Below, in pieces: positions 8,695 through 18,217 of a stretch of DNA of 64,000 nucleotides. The first letter of the stretch is position 1, and each line of letters begins with the position of its first letter. The DNA is from Sphingomonas sp. H160509. Lineage in GTDB: Bacteria > Pseudomonadota > Alphaproteobacteria > Sphingomonadales > Sphingomonadaceae. The stretch lies in assembly GCF_024124765.2 (NCBI RefSeq), contig NZ_JAMXSR020000002.1, positions 1,972,001-2,036,000 on the forward strand, read 5' to 3'. The translations under genes and the position numbers were made by a program. The notes under the pieces were generated by a model. It saw nothing but the letters and a program-made list of their open reading frames with translations. It searched no databases and was not told the origin of the DNA.

Positions 8695-9798
8695 ATGATG
8701 TTTCCACCGTCGTCTTGCCCCCGGCTGATCGTGAAGATCGGATCGGCGTTGCTGGTCGATCGTGATGGGAGCGTTCGGCGGGAGTGGCTGACCGGTCTCG
8801 TTGCCGACATTGCCGCCCGGACTGGTGAAGGCCAGCAGGTCGCGATCGTGTCCTCCGGTGCGATCGCGCTCGGCGCGCGGCGGCTCGGCTTGTCGAAGGG
8901 CGGCCGAGCAAGTCTTGAAGACGCGCAGGCTGCGGCGGCCACGGGCCAGATCGCGCTCAGTCAAGTCTGGGCCGAACTGCTCGCCGCGCAGGGGCTTAAC
9001 GCGGCGCAGATCCTCGTCACGCTGGACGACCTCGAAGACCGCCGCCGCTATCTCAACGCCGCGGCCACGCTCAACCGGCTGCTGTCGCTAAAAGTCGTGC
9101 CCGTCATCAACGAAAACGACAGCGTTGCGACCGCGGAAATCCGGTTCGGCGACAATGACCGCCTCGCCGCGCGCGTGGCGCAAGCCGCCAGCGCGCAGGG
9201 CGTTATCCTGCTGTCCGACGTCGATGGGCTCTACACCGCCAATCCGCATGTCGATCCGTCCGCGACTCATATTGCTAGCGTAGGCCGGATCGATGCGGTT
9301 GCGGGGATGGCGGACGACGGGTCGGGCTCGGGGATGGGTTCGGGCGGGATGGCCTCGAAGATCGCCGCGGCGCGGATAGCGACCGGCGCTGGTATTCCGC
9401 TGGCGATCGCGTCGGGGCGGATCGAGCATCCGCTGTCCACCCCCTGCCCGTCATACGATCTTTACGGCCGAGCGGACGGCGTCTGCACGGAAGGCTTGGC
9501 TGGCGGGGGGGCTGACCGCGAAGGGGGGCGATTCATGTCGATGCGGGAGCCGCGGCTGCGCTTGGACGGGGGGCGGAGTTTGCTCGCCACGGGCGCGACA
9601 CGGATCGACGGCGGTTTCACGCGGGGCGACCTCGTGACGATCGAAGGGCCGGCCGGGACTGTCGCGCGGGGCCTTGCGGAGTATGACGCGGCGGACACAG
9701 CACGCCTGCTCGGACGTCATAGCGACGATCATGCGGCCATCCTCGGCTACGCTCCAAGATCCGCACTCGTGCACCGCAATCACCTAGCGCTCGTATGA
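8695..9798 (+). CDS. proB: Glutamate 5-kinase, with three single-base insertions
   Basis: First enzyme of proline synthesis, phosphorylating glutamate. Recognisable are LIVKIGSALLVDRDG, VSSGAIALGARRLGL, VINENDSVAT and DGSGSGMGSGGMASKIAAAR, followed by a C-terminal PUA domain (ATGATRIDGGFTRGDLVTIE). Between about 9440 and 9573 the straight translation is nonsense, but removing one base from each of the runs 9440-9444 (C), 9523-9528 (G) and 9568-9573 (G) restores RHTIFTAERTASARKAWLAG and AKGAIHVDAGAAAAL, conserved in ProB. The three insertions cancel, so the frame appears open. Start ATG 8695 or 8698. Length 366-367 is normal. Confidence 0.93.
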   Translation: MMFPPSSCPRLIVKIGSALLVDRDGSVRREWLTGLVADIAARTGEGQQVAIVSSGAIALGARRLGLSKGGRASLEDAQAAAATGQIALSQVWAELLAAQGLNAAQILVTLDDLEDRRRYLNAAATLNRLLSLKVVPVINENDSVATAEIRFGDNDRLAARVAQAASAQGVILLSDVDGLYTANPHVDPSATHIASVGRIDAVAGMADDGSGSGMGSGGMASKIAAARIATGAGIPLAIASGRIEHPLSTPCPSYDLYGRADGVCTEGLAGGGADREGGRFMSMREPRLRLDGGRSLLATGATRIDGGFTRGDLVTIEGPAGTVARGLAEYDAADTARLLGRHSDDHAAILGYAPRSALVHRNHLALV

Positions 9799-9810
9799 TG
9801 GGCCGCACCT

Positions 9811-9865
9811 TGTTCACCCGCGAAGGCGGGTGCCCAGACTGGGCACCCGCCTTCGCGGGTGAACA
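9811..9865. repeat. Palindromic repeat, family C (perfect 55 bp)
   Basis: TGTTCACCCGCGAAGGCGGG then TGCCCAG, a three-base centre ACT region, and the exact inverse. This is the most perfect copy in the window. It lies 12 bases after the proB stop and could also act as a transcription barrier or mRNA-stabilising hairpin. Confidence 0.92.
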
Positions 9866-9895
9866 TACTTCTACTGCTACCTCGGGAGCGCCGTC

Positions 9896-10795
9896 ATGAT
9901 CTTGGCAATCACCGGCGGCACCGGGTTCGTCGGCAGCCATTTGATCGATCATGCGCTGGAGACGGGGCACACGGTTCGTGCGCTCGCGCGGAAGCCACAG
10001 GCCAAGCGCATCGGCGTGACTTGGATCGAAGGTGCGCTCGATCGTCCCAAGAGCCTCGCGACCTTGGTCGAAGGCGCGGACGTGGTGATCCACGTTGCCG
10101 GTGTCGTCAACGCGGCCAACCGTGCGGGCTTTGCCGAGGGCAACGTCGCCGGCACCGAAGGCATCCTTCAGGCGACGCGAGCGGCCGGCATTCGCCGCTT
10201 CGTCCACGTCTCCTCGCTCGCCGCGCGCGAGTCGACGCTGTCGAACTACGGCTGGTCGAAGGCCGAAGCGGAGACGCGCGTCCAGACATCGGGGTTGGAC
10301 TGGACCATCGTCCGCCCACCCGCGATCTTTGGTCCGCGCGATCATGATATTCTCGATCTCTTCAAGGCGGCCCGGTCGGGGTATCTGCCGATGCCCCCGG
10401 CAGGCACGCGCGTCTCGCTGCTATATGTCGAGGACCTGACCACGCTGTTGCTCGCGCTCGCCGAAAGTGCTGACGCGCCGTCTATCATGGAGCCCGACGA
10501 CGGGGTGCCGAACGGCTGGGACAACCGCGACTTCGCACGCGCGATCGGCGTCGCGGTCGGCAAGCCGATAAAGGTGATCTCCACGCCCCGGGCCATCATG
10601 ACGCTCGCCTCCGCCGCCGACCGGCTCATCCGGCGCGGCAAGGCCAAGCTCACGCGCGACCGGGTGAGCTATTTCTGCCACCCCGACTGGGTCTCGCACA
10701 AGCCGCCGCCGGCCGCGCTGTGGACGCCGTCCGTTCCGACCCCGCAGGCGCTCGCGCAAACCGCGGCGTGGTATCGCGCCGCCGGGCTGCTATAG
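9896..10795 (+). CDS. cerR: NAD(P)-dependent SDR/epimerase, probable ceramide (3-ketosphinganine-type) reductase
   Basis: This 299-residue extended SDR has the Rossmann motif TGGTGFVGS near the N-terminus, HVSSLAARES, and a catalytic YGWSKAEAE (YxxxK). It sits immediately upstream of an acyl carrier protein and serine palmitoyltransferase. In Caulobacter the same three gene types adjoin and the epimerase-like SDR (CerR) reduces the keto group during bacterial ceramide synthesis. Assignment to that step is by synteny and family; a generic sugar epimerase is less likely. No ceramide synthase is visible in the window. Start ATG 9896. Confidence 0.7.
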   Translation: MILAITGGTGFVGSHLIDHALETGHTVRALARKPQAKRIGVTWIEGALDRPKSLATLVEGADVVIHVAGVVNAANRAGFAEGNVAGTEGILQATRAAGIRRFVHVSSLAARESTLSNYGWSKAEAETRVQTSGLDWTIVRPPAIFGPRDHDILDLFKAARSGYLPMPPAGTRVSLLYVEDLTTLLLALAESADAPSIMEPDDGVPNGWDNRDFARAIGVAVGKPIKVISTPRAIMTLASAADRLIRRGKAKLTRDRVSYFCHPDWVSHKPPPAALWTPSVPTPQALAQTAAWYRAAGLL

Positions 10796-10853
10796 CGCCG
10801 AAAAGCCGCCGCAATTCCCTGTCAGGACTGCGCCGACACTCGGAAGGATTACG

Positions 10854-11096
10854 ATGAGCGACCGCCAGCAGATCTACGATACCGTCACCGCGCAGATCGA
10901 GCCGTTCAACAAGAAGGGCGTCGCCCTCGCCGATGCGACGACGTTCCAGGGCGACCTCGAGTGGGACAGCCTGACCGTCATGGATTTCGTCGCCGCGATC
11001 GAGGACGAATTCGACATCATCATCACGATGAACATGCAGGCCGAGATCGAGACGGTCGGCCAGCTGGTCGACGCGGTCGCGAAGTTGAAGGCCTGA
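10854..11096 (+). CDS. Dedicated acyl carrier protein of sphingolipid synthesis (AcpR-like)
   Basis: The 80-residue acidic protein has the ACP four-helix pattern and the phosphopantetheine attachment site in LEWDSLTVMDF (serine of DSL). It differs from the housekeeping AcpP (no GADSLD motif) and lies between the CerR-like SDR and spt, so it most likely carries the fatty acyl substrate for serine palmitoyltransferase, as AcpR does in Caulobacter. A GGAAGG ribosome-binding site precedes ATG 10854. Confidence 0.85.
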   Translation: MSDRQQIYDTVTAQIEPFNKKGVALADATTFQGDLEWDSLTVMDFVAAIEDEFDIIITMNMQAEIETVGQLVDAVAKLKA

Positions 11097-11105
11097 CCCC
11101 CCTTG

Positions 11106-11210
11106 CCGTTCGTGCCGAGTAGGGATCGAGCGTAGCCGAGAGCCCGTATCGAGGTACATGTCCTTCGATACGCCATCTCGACACGCTCGACGGCTACTCG
11201 GGACGAACGG
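11106..11210. repeat. Palindromic repeat, family E (105 bp)
   Basis: The ends CCGTTCGTGCCGAGTAG and CTACTCGGGACGAACGG are inverted repeats; inside, GTATCGAGG and CCTTCGATAC form the inner stem. It lies in the ACP-spt gap (11097-11246), where its hairpin could tune spt expression. A second copy is at 29283. Confidence 0.85.
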
Positions 11211-11246
11211 TTGGGATACACATTCCAACCTCATGGAATCAATAGA

Positions 11247-12509
11247 ATGACCGAAGCCGCCACCACCGCCCACGCCCTCCCCGTCGACGCTCCGGAGGTC
11301 GCCCCCGAACGCGACCTGATGTCGAAATTCGACGCGCTGATCGCTGAACGCGAGGCGCTGATCGCCAGTGGCGTGCGCAATCCGTTCGCGATCGTGATGG
11401 ACGAGGTGAAGGGCCCGACGCAGGCGGTGATCCGCGGCAAGGACACGATCCTGCTCGGCACGTACAACTACATGGGCATGACGTTCGATCCCGACGTCAT
11501 CCAGGCGGGCAAGGACGCGCTCGACGCGTTCGGGTCGGGCACCAACGGCAGCCGGATGCTCAACGGCACGTTCCACGACCACATCGACGTCGAACAGGCG
11601 CTGCGCGAATTCTACGACATGACCGGCGCGATCGTGTTCTCGACCGGGTACATGGCCAATCTCGGGATCATCTCGACGCTCGCCGGCAAGGGCGAATACG
11701 TCATCCTCGACGCCGACAGCCACGCGTCGATCTACGACGGCTGCAAGCAGGGCAATGCCGAGATCGTCCGCTTCCGCCACAATGACGTGACCGATCTCGA
11801 CAAGCGGCTCGGCCGCCTGCCGAAGGAAGCCGGCAAGCTGGTAGTGCTCGAAGGCGTCTATTCGATGCTCGGCGACATCGCGCCGCTGAAGGAGATGGTC
11901 GCGGTCGCCAAGAAGCATGGCTGCATGGTGTTGGTCGACGAGGCGCATTCGATGGGCTTCTTCGGCCCCAACGGTCGCGGCGTGTACGAGGAGATGGGGC
12001 TGACCGACGAGGTCGATTTCGTCGTCGGCACCTTCTCGAAGTCGGTCGGCACGGTCGGCGGGTTCGTCGTGTCGAACCACCCGAAGTTCGAGATGGTGCG
12101 CTTCGCATGCCGTCCGTACATCTTCACCGCGTCGCTGCCGCCGTCGGTGGTCGCCACCGCCGCGACCTCGATCCGCAAGCTGATGACCGCGCACGACAAG
12201 CGCGCGCAGCTCTGGAAGAACGCACGCCGGCTGCACGGCGGGCTGAAGGCGATGGGCTTCAAGCTCGGCACCGAGACGTCCGACTCGGCGATCATCGCCG
12301 TGATCCTGACCGACCAGCAACAGGCGATCGCGATCTGGCAGTCGCTGCTGGAGGGCGGGCTGTACGTCAATATGGCGCGGCCGCCGGCAACGCCCGCCGG
12401 GACGTTCCTGCTGCGGTGCTCGCTGTGCGCGGAGCATACCGATGAGCAGATCACGACGATCCTCGGCATGTTCGAGACGGCTGGCCGCGCCGTCGGCGTG
12501 ATCGGCTGA
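11247..12509 (+). CDS. spt: Serine palmitoyltransferase
   Basis: The 420-residue, PLP-dependent alpha-oxoamine synthase condenses L-serine with a C16 acyl thioester to 3-ketosphinganine, the committed step of sphingolipid synthesis; the bacterial form is soluble and homodimeric. Visible motifs are LGTYNYMGMTFDPDV, DADSHASIYDGC, LVDEAHSMGFFGPNG and GTFSKSVGTVGGF, whose lysine binds PLP. Length and sequence match the crystallised Sphingomonas paucimobilis enzyme nearly throughout. ATG 11247 (MTEAATTAHALP) is chosen over an upstream in-frame TTG because it reproduces the 420-residue length. A 150-base gap with a family E repeat separates it from the ACP gene. Confidence 0.97.
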   Translation: MTEAATTAHALPVDAPEVAPERDLMSKFDALIAEREALIASGVRNPFAIVMDEVKGPTQAVIRGKDTILLGTYNYMGMTFDPDVIQAGKDALDAFGSGTNGSRMLNGTFHDHIDVEQALREFYDMTGAIVFSTGYMANLGIISTLAGKGEYVILDADSHASIYDGCKQGNAEIVRFRHNDVTDLDKRLGRLPKEAGKLVVLEGVYSMLGDIAPLKEMVAVAKKHGCMVLVDEAHSMGFFGPNGRGVYEEMGLTDEVDFVVGTFSKSVGTVGGFVVSNHPKFEMVRFACRPYIFTASLPPSVVATAATSIRKLMTAHDKRAQLWKNARRLHGGLKAMGFKLGTETSDSAIIAVILTDQQQAIAIWQSLLEGGLYVNMARPPATPAGTFLLRCSLCAEHTDEQITTILGMFETAGRAVGVIG

Positions 12510-12606
12510 CGGTTTCCCTCCTCCCGCGGGGAGGAGGAAACATCCGTGAAATGTTCGATCCGTACCGGCATTCCAGGTCATTGCGTGTGGGCAACGACGC
12601 GTTAGG

Positions 12607-14572
12607 ATGCCGGCCGTGACGCAAGACGAGGTCGAGATGGCGGCCCAGGGAGGCGGGGCGAGATGGCGCATAGCCATGCTGGTCGTGATGGGCCTGCTCG
12701 GTGCGGCGGTGCTCATTGCGCTGATCGTGACGCTCGGCCACGCCAATCGCCAGCGCGACCGTGCGCTCGAACTACAGGCGCACAGCTATGACGTGATGAT
12801 CCTCGCGCGGACGCTGTCCGGGACGATCGCGCGGTCGGAGGCGTCGCTGGGGCGGTACGTCATCAGCGGCGACAAGCAACTGGGGCAGCTCTATTTCGAC
12901 GAATGGTTGCTCGCGGGGACGCAGATCGACCGGCTCGACCAGATCACCAACGACAATCCCGAGCAGCAGCCGCGAGTCGATCGGCTGCGTGCCGCCTATG
13001 ACGCGCGCGGGCGGGAATTGTCGCTGACGGCGCTCAACACGCGCTACGGCAAGAACGGCCAGGCGCTCGCACGCTATTACCAAGGGCGAAAGGCGCCGAC
13101 GCTCATCGAGATCAACACGACGCTCGATACGCTGATCGCACGCGAGCGCGCGTTGCTCGACGACCGGACGGCGGCGGCCTTGGGGTCGGTCGAGCGGTCG
13201 AGCTGGGTCGCGGGGGTGCTCGCCATCTTCGGTGTGCTGATCGTGCTCGGCGCGATCCTGCTCGGCTGGTTCACGATCCGCGCGGTCGGCGAGCGGGCGA
13301 CCGCGCTGGCCGATGCGGAGCTGGAACGCGAGCGCGCGGACGAGCTGACCACCGCGGTCGCTGCCGCCACCGCCGAACTGCGCGTGCAGGGAGGCCAAGC
13401 TGCGCCAAATCCAGAAGATGGAGGCGGTCGGGCAGCTGACCGGCGGGATCGCGCACGACTTCAACAACATGCTGGCGGTGGTGCTGGGCGGCCTAGAACT
13501 GGCGCGCCGCAATCTCGCGAGCGATCCGGCCAGCGTACGCCGCCATATCGACAGCGCGACCGAGGGTGCGAACCGCGCCGCAGCGCTGACTCGCCGGCTG
13601 CTCGCCTTCAGCCGCGAGGATTCGCTGAAGGCCGAGACGATCGACGCGGCGGCGCTGGTCTCCGGGATGTCCGACCTGCTCGACCGCACGCTGGGGGACG
13701 CGATCACCGTTATCGTGCGCGACGATGCGGTCGGCGGGTGCGTCCGCGCCGACCGCGTCCAGCTGGAGAACGCGGTGCTGAACCTGGCGGTCAACGCGCG
13801 CGACGCGATGAACGGACGCGGCACGCTGACCGTCGCGACCGGCACGATAACTTTGGCAGCGGAGCAGGTCGGGCGGTGCGCGGCGGGCGATTACGTCACG
13901 ATCATGGTCGGCGACGATGGCTGCGGGATGGCGCCCGACGTCGCCGAGCGCGTGTTCGAGCCGTTCTTCACCACCAAGGAAGTCGGCAAGGGCACCGGGC
14001 TCGGGCTCAGCCAGATCTTTGCGCTGGTCCAGCAGTTGCACGGCGAGGTCGGCATCGTTTCTGCGCCGGGCGAAGGGACGACCGTCACGCTCTATTTCCC
14101 GCGCGCCGCCGAGCTGGTCGCGACGCCCCTGCCGACCGTCCCGATCGCGATGGTCGAGCCGATCGCGCCGACGATGCCCGAGACGTTGCAGATCCTGGTG
14201 GTCGAGGACGATCCGCGCGTGCTGGCCGCGACGACCGGCGCGCTGGAGGAGATCGGGCATCATCCGATAGCGTGCGACGATCCGCTTGCGGCGCCGGCGC
14301 TGCTGGCGGCGAACCCGGGGATCGGGCTGATCATTTCCGACGTGCTGATGCCGCGCCAGACCGGACCGGAGATGATCGCCGCGCTCTCGCCGCTCTACCC
14401 GCACGTCGCGGTGCTGTTCGTCACGGGCTTTGCCGGCGAAGTGAACGTCGCGCAGTTCGGCGGACACGAGGTGCTGCGTAAACCGTTCACGCTCAACGGA
14501 CTGGAGCGCGCGGTCATGACGGCGATGGCCACGGAGCGCCGCGAGACGAACCACCCGATCGCCGCGGAATGA
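12607..14572 (+). CDS. CHASE3-type hybrid sensor histidine kinase, frame broken by an extra G
   Basis: A transmembrane segment at ~20-40, a CHASE3-like periplasmic region (LARTLSGTIARSEASLGRYV, IDRLDQITNDNPEQQPRVD) and a second membrane segment at ~205-225 precede a cytoplasmic coil. Removing one G at 13389-13391 joins this to AKLRQIQKMEAVGQLTGGIA then HDFNNML (phosphoacceptor His), an HATPase domain (NAVLNLAVNARDAM, GTGLGLSQI) and a C-terminal receiver (LVVEDDPRVLAA, IISDVLMP, VLRKPF). The total is about 655 residues. The signal and the output partner are unknown. It lies between spt and lptF, all in the same direction. Confidence 0.85.
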
Positions 14573-14661
14573 TCGTTCACTGACGCGTTGCGATTGAGGA
14601 TGACGCCTCGCCCCGGCGCCCCTATACCCGCGCGACCCAGCATACCGAGCCCAACCCGCGC

Positions 14662-15855
14662 ATGAAATCCATCGACCGCTACATGGCCCGGCTGATCGCG
14701 GTGCCGCTCTTTTCGACGCTGCTGATCGCCGTCATGCTGTTCGTGCTCGATCGCATGCTCGGGCTGTTCAATTTCGTCGCGACGCAAGGCGGGCCGATCA
14801 GCGTCGTGTGGCGAATGCTCGCCAATTTGCTGCCCGAATATTTGGGGCTCGGTATCCCGATCGGGCTGATGCTCGGCATTCTGCTCGCGTTCCGCCGGCT
14901 GTCGACCTCGTCGGAGCTGGACGTCCTGCGCGGCGTCGGCATGAGCTACAACCGGCTGCTGCGCGTGCCGTACATGTATACGATCGCACTGGCGCTGCTG
15001 AACCTTGCGATCGTCGGCTATGTTCAGCCGATCGCGCGCTATTATTACGAAGGCCTGCGGTTCGAGCTGCGCACGGGTGCGCTCGGCGCGTCGATCAAGG
15101 TCGGCGAGTTCACCAATCTCGGCGACCGCATGACGCTGCGGATCGAGGAGAGCAAGGACAAGGGCCGCGAGCTGTCCGGGATCTTCGTCCATGCGTCGAG
15201 CCAGAATGGCGACTGGCTGGGGGTGACCGCGGAGAAGGGCAAGTTCCTCGCGACCGACGATCCCAACGTCATCATCTTCCGCCTTGCGAACGGCACGCTG
15301 ATCCACAACCGGCCCGAGTTCAAGACGCCGCGCGTGCTGACCTTCAGCAGCCACGATCTGCCCATCAACCTGCCCAAGTTCGAAAGCTTCCGCAGTCGCG
15401 GGGGGCGCAATCTCGAATATACGCTGCCTGAACTCGCCAAGCAGGGTCAGCGCGGCGCGACGCTGGAGCAGCGCGACGGCAGCCGGTCGGAGTTCCATTT
15501 CCGGCTTGCCGAGGTCGCGACGATGTTCCTGTTGCCGCTGCTCGCGCTCGCGCTCGGCGTGCCGCCCAAGCGATCCTCGTCCGCGCTCGGCGTGTTCCTG
15601 TCGATCGTGATGATCGTCACCTATCACAAGGTGAACCAATACGCGGCGGACGTCGGCGAACTCGGGCGGATCGATCCAATCATCGCGCTGTGGGTGCCGT
15701 TCACGATCTTCGCCGGGCTGATCCTGTGGATGTACTACACGATCGCCTATGTCCCCGGCGGGCAACCGATCGGTGCGCTCGAACGTGTCTTCTCGAAGAC
15801 GTTCAAGGCGATCACCAAGCGTATCCCGGGCTTCCGTAAGAGCAAGGCCGCATGA
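14662..15855 (+). CDS. lptF: Lipid A / lipopolysaccharide export permease LptF
   Basis: The 397-residue inner-membrane protein of the YjgP/YjgQ family starts MKSIDRYMARLIAVPL, with two helices, a long periplasmic beta-jellyroll (residues ~110-290) and helices in the last ~100 residues. With LptG and LptB2 it extracts lipopolysaccharide, or the analogous glycolipid, toward LptC-LptA. It overlaps lptG by four bases. Because sphingomonads often carry glycosphingolipids in place of LPS, the cargo here may be a glycosphingolipid (inference). Confidence 0.93.
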   Translation: MKSIDRYMARLIAVPLFSTLLIAVMLFVLDRMLGLFNFVATQGGPISVVWRMLANLLPEYLGLGIPIGLMLGILLAFRRLSTSSELDVLRGVGMSYNRLLRVPYMYTIALALLNLAIVGYVQPIARYYYEGLRFELRTGALGASIKVGEFTNLGDRMTLRIEESKDKGRELSGIFVHASSQNGDWLGVTAEKGKFLATDDPNVIIFRLANGTLIHNRPEFKTPRVLTFSSHDLPINLPKFESFRSRGGRNLEYTLPELAKQGQRGATLEQRDGSRSEFHFRLAEVATMFLLPLLALALGVPPKRSSSALGVFLSIVMIVTYHKVNQYAADVGELGRIDPIIALWVPFTIFAGLILWMYYTIAYVPGGQPIGALERVFSKTFKAITKRIPGFRKSKAA

Positions 15856-16949
15856 ACATCGTCAGCTTCTTCCCGTCGCGGACGGTCGCGATCTACATGG
15901 GACGGATGTTCCTGGTGCGGACGTTCGCGGTGCTCGCCGCGCTCGTGCTGGTGCTCCAGGCGCTCGACCTGCTGAGCAACTCCGGCGACATCCTCGCCTT
16001 TCCCGGCAATGGCGATGCGCAGGTCTGGCAATATGTGTCGCTGCGCGCGCCGCAGATCGTCTCGCGGTTCCTGCCGTTCTCGGTCCTGCTCGGCACCATC
16101 CTGACGCTGATCACGATGAACCAGAACAGCGAGATCGTCGCGCTGAAGGGCTCCGGCCTGTCCGCGCACCAGGTACTGGCGCCGTTGCTGGTCGCGAGCC
16201 TCGGTGTCGCGGTGATCAGCTTCGTGTTCAACGACCGCGTAGTGGCGCGCGCGACGGCGACGCTGAACCAGTGGCAGAAAGTGAATTACGGCAAGCTGCC
16301 GATCGATCGCGGCGACCGCGCGAACGTGTGGGTGCGCGACGGCGACGACCTGATCGAGGTCGCGCAGATCCGCGGGCGCGGCGACGCGACGCGGCTTGGC
16401 GGCATCACGCTGTATGATCGCACCGGCGGCAACCTCGTCGCGATCCTGCGGGCGGATCATGGCAGGCGCGTCGCGAGCGGCTGGGAGGTAAGCCCTGCGA
16501 CCCGGTTCGACGTGAAGAGCGGCAACGTCCGCCCCTTGGGCGCGGTGGTGATCGCGAAGGACGTGCGGCCGGACCAGTTCACGCTGGCGAGCGTCGATGC
16601 GGACGGACTGTCGTTCGGCGCGCTGAAGGCGGCGATCGCCGACTTGTCCGACGCGGGGCGGCCGACCAAGGCGCTCGAAGGATCGTTGTGGCACAAGCTG
16701 TCGGGGCCGCTGTCGTCGGTGCTGATGCCGTTGCTCGGCGCGGTCGCAGCGTTCGGGATCGCGCGATCGGGCAAGCTGTTCGTGCGCGCCGTGATCGGCA
16801 TGGGGCTCGGTTTCGCGTTCTTCGTCGCGGACAATTTCGCGCTCGCGATGGGCAATCTCGGCGCCTACCCGCCGTTCCTCGCCGCGTGGGCGCCGTTCCT
16901 GCTGTTCTTCTTCATCGGCGAGGCGGTGCTGATCCGGTCGGAGGAATAG
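15852..16949 (+). CDS. lptG: Lipid A / lipopolysaccharide export permease LptG
   Basis: The 365-residue partner of LptF begins [20 protein letters not shown]. It shows the family pattern of N-terminal helices with [20 protein letters not shown] (coupling helix region contacting LptB), a periplasmic jellyroll (~120-265) and three C-terminal helices. ATG 15852 overlaps the lptF stop as ATGA, indicating translational coupling. Confidence 0.93.
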   Translation: MNIVSFFPSRTVAIYMGRMFLVRTFAVLAALVLVLQALDLLSNSGDILAFPGNGDAQVWQYVSLRAPQIVSRFLPFSVLLGTILTLITMNQNSEIVALKGSGLSAHQVLAPLLVASLGVAVISFVFNDRVVARATATLNQWQKVNYGKLPIDRGDRANVWVRDGDDLIEVAQIRGRGDATRLGGITLYDRTGGNLVAILRADHGRRVASGWEVSPATRFDVKSGNVRPLGAVVIAKDVRPDQFTLASVDADGLSFGALKAAIADLSDAGRPTKALEGSLWHKLSGPLSSVLMPLLGAVAAFGIARSGKLFVRAVIGMGLGFAFFVADNFALAMGNLGAYPPFLAAWAPFLLFFFIGEAVLIRSEE

Positions 16950-17028
16950 GGCGCCGCCGGTCGGTCGTACCCTTTCACGCCACCGCCCCCGTCCCTATCT
17001 GCTGGTCCGAACAACCCTCGGAGCAAGC

Positions 17029-17445
17029 ATGAAATACCTCCACACGATGATCCGCGTGACCGACCCGGCGAAGACGATCGCGTTCTTCGAGACGCTGGGG
17101 CTGAAGGAGGTCCGCCGGATGGAGAACGAGAAGGGGCGGTTCACGCTCATCTTCCTGTCGGTCCCCGGCGACGAGGGCGCGGAAGTCGAACTGACGCACA
17201 ATTGGGATCCGGAGGAGTATGGCGAGGGCCGCAATTTCGGTCACCTCGCCTACCGCGTCGACAATATCTACGACACGTGCCAGCGGCTGATGGATTCGGG
17301 CGTGACGATCAACCGGCCGCCGCGCGACGGCCACATGGCGTTCGTGCGGACGCCCGACAACATCTCGATCGAGCTGTTGCAGGCGGACGGCGCGCTCGAT
17401 CCCGCCGAGCCATGGGCGTCGATGCCCAACACCGGCAAGTGGTGA
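17029..17445 (+). CDS. gloA: Lactoylglutathione lyase (glyoxalase I)
   Basis: The 138-residue VOC-superfamily protein starts [20 protein letters not shown] and has [42 protein letters not shown] and IELLQ. His6, Glu (VELTHN), His (FGHLAY) and Glu (IELLQ) are the four expected metal ligands. It isomerises the methylglyoxal-glutathione hemithioacetal to S-lactoylglutathione. The next gene, seven bases on, is glyoxalase II. Confidence 0.95.
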   Translation: MKYLHTMIRVTDPAKTIAFFETLGLKEVRRMENEKGRFTLIFLSVPGDEGAEVELTHNWDPEEYGEGRNFGHLAYRVDNIYDTCQRLMDSGVTINRPPRDGHMAFVRTPDNISIELLQADGALDPAEPWASMPNTGKW

Positions 17446-17452
17446 CACGCTG

Positions 17453-18178
17453 ATGCTCGATATCGTCCGCGTTCCGGTGCTGGCTGACAACTACGCCTGG
17501 CTGATCCACGACACCGTCTCAGGCGAGACGGTGGTGGTCGATCCGGGCGAGGCGGGGCCGGTGATCGCCGCCGCGAAGAAGCGCGACTGGCGCATCGACC
17601 GGGTGTGGACGACGCACTGGCATCCCGATCATACCGGCGGCAATGCCGAGATGAAGGCGTATGGTGCGACCGTCGTCGGGCCGGCGGCGGAGGCGGACAA
17701 GATCCCGACGCTCGACGAGCAGGTCGGCGAAGGCGATGTCGTCCGTCTTGGTGTACACGAGGCGAGTGTGATGACGGTGCCGGGGCATACGCAGGGGCAT
17801 ATCGCGTTCCACTTCGCCGACGATGCGGCGATCTTCACCGGCGACACGCTGTTCGCGATGGGCTGTGGGCGGCTGTTCGAGGGCACGCCGGCAGACATGT
17901 TCGCGAACATGCAGCGCTATGCGACGCTGTCGGACGAGACCGAGGTGTTCTGCGGGCATGAATATACGCAGAGCAACGGGCGCTATGCGCTGGTCGCCGA
18001 GCCGGACAATGCCGACATCGTCGCGCGAATGATCGAGGTCGATGCGGCGCGGGCGAAGGGCGAGCCGACCGTGCCGACGACGATCGGGCGCGAGCGGGCG
18101 ACCAATCCGTTCCTGCGGGCGACGTCGGTCGAGCAGCTTGCGGGATATCGTGCGGCCAAGGATGCGTTTCGCGGGTGA
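17453..18178 (+). CDS. gloB: Hydroxyacylglutathione hydrolase (glyoxalase II)
   Basis: The 241-residue metallo-beta-lactamase-fold enzyme contains THWHPDHTGGN (THxHxDH binuclear site), PGHTQGHIAFH, FTGDTLFAMGCGRLFEGT and FCGHEYTQSN, with the C-terminal HAGH domain. It hydrolyses S-lactoylglutathione to lactate and glutathione, completing the pathway begun by the preceding gloA. Adjacency implies co-transcription. Confidence 0.95.
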   Translation: MLDIVRVPVLADNYAWLIHDTVSGETVVVDPGEAGPVIAAAKKRDWRIDRVWTTHWHPDHTGGNAEMKAYGATVVGPAAEADKIPTLDEQVGEGDVVRLGVHEASVMTVPGHTQGHIAFHFADDAAIFTGDTLFAMGCGRLFEGTPADMFANMQRYATLSDETEVFCGHEYTQSNGRYALVAEPDNADIVARMIEVDAARAKGEPTVPTTIGRERATNPFLRATSVEQLAGYRAAKDAFRG

Positions 18179-18217
18179 AGCGCGTATAAGGGCGATGGGA
18201 TTTTGAGGAGCGTTGCG

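Noticed and set aside
10650..12746. A 698-codon open frame on the minus strand opposite spt
   Set aside because: It is antisense to the confident acp and spt genes, Arg/His/Asp-rich as expected for GC-rich shadow frames, and has no domain.
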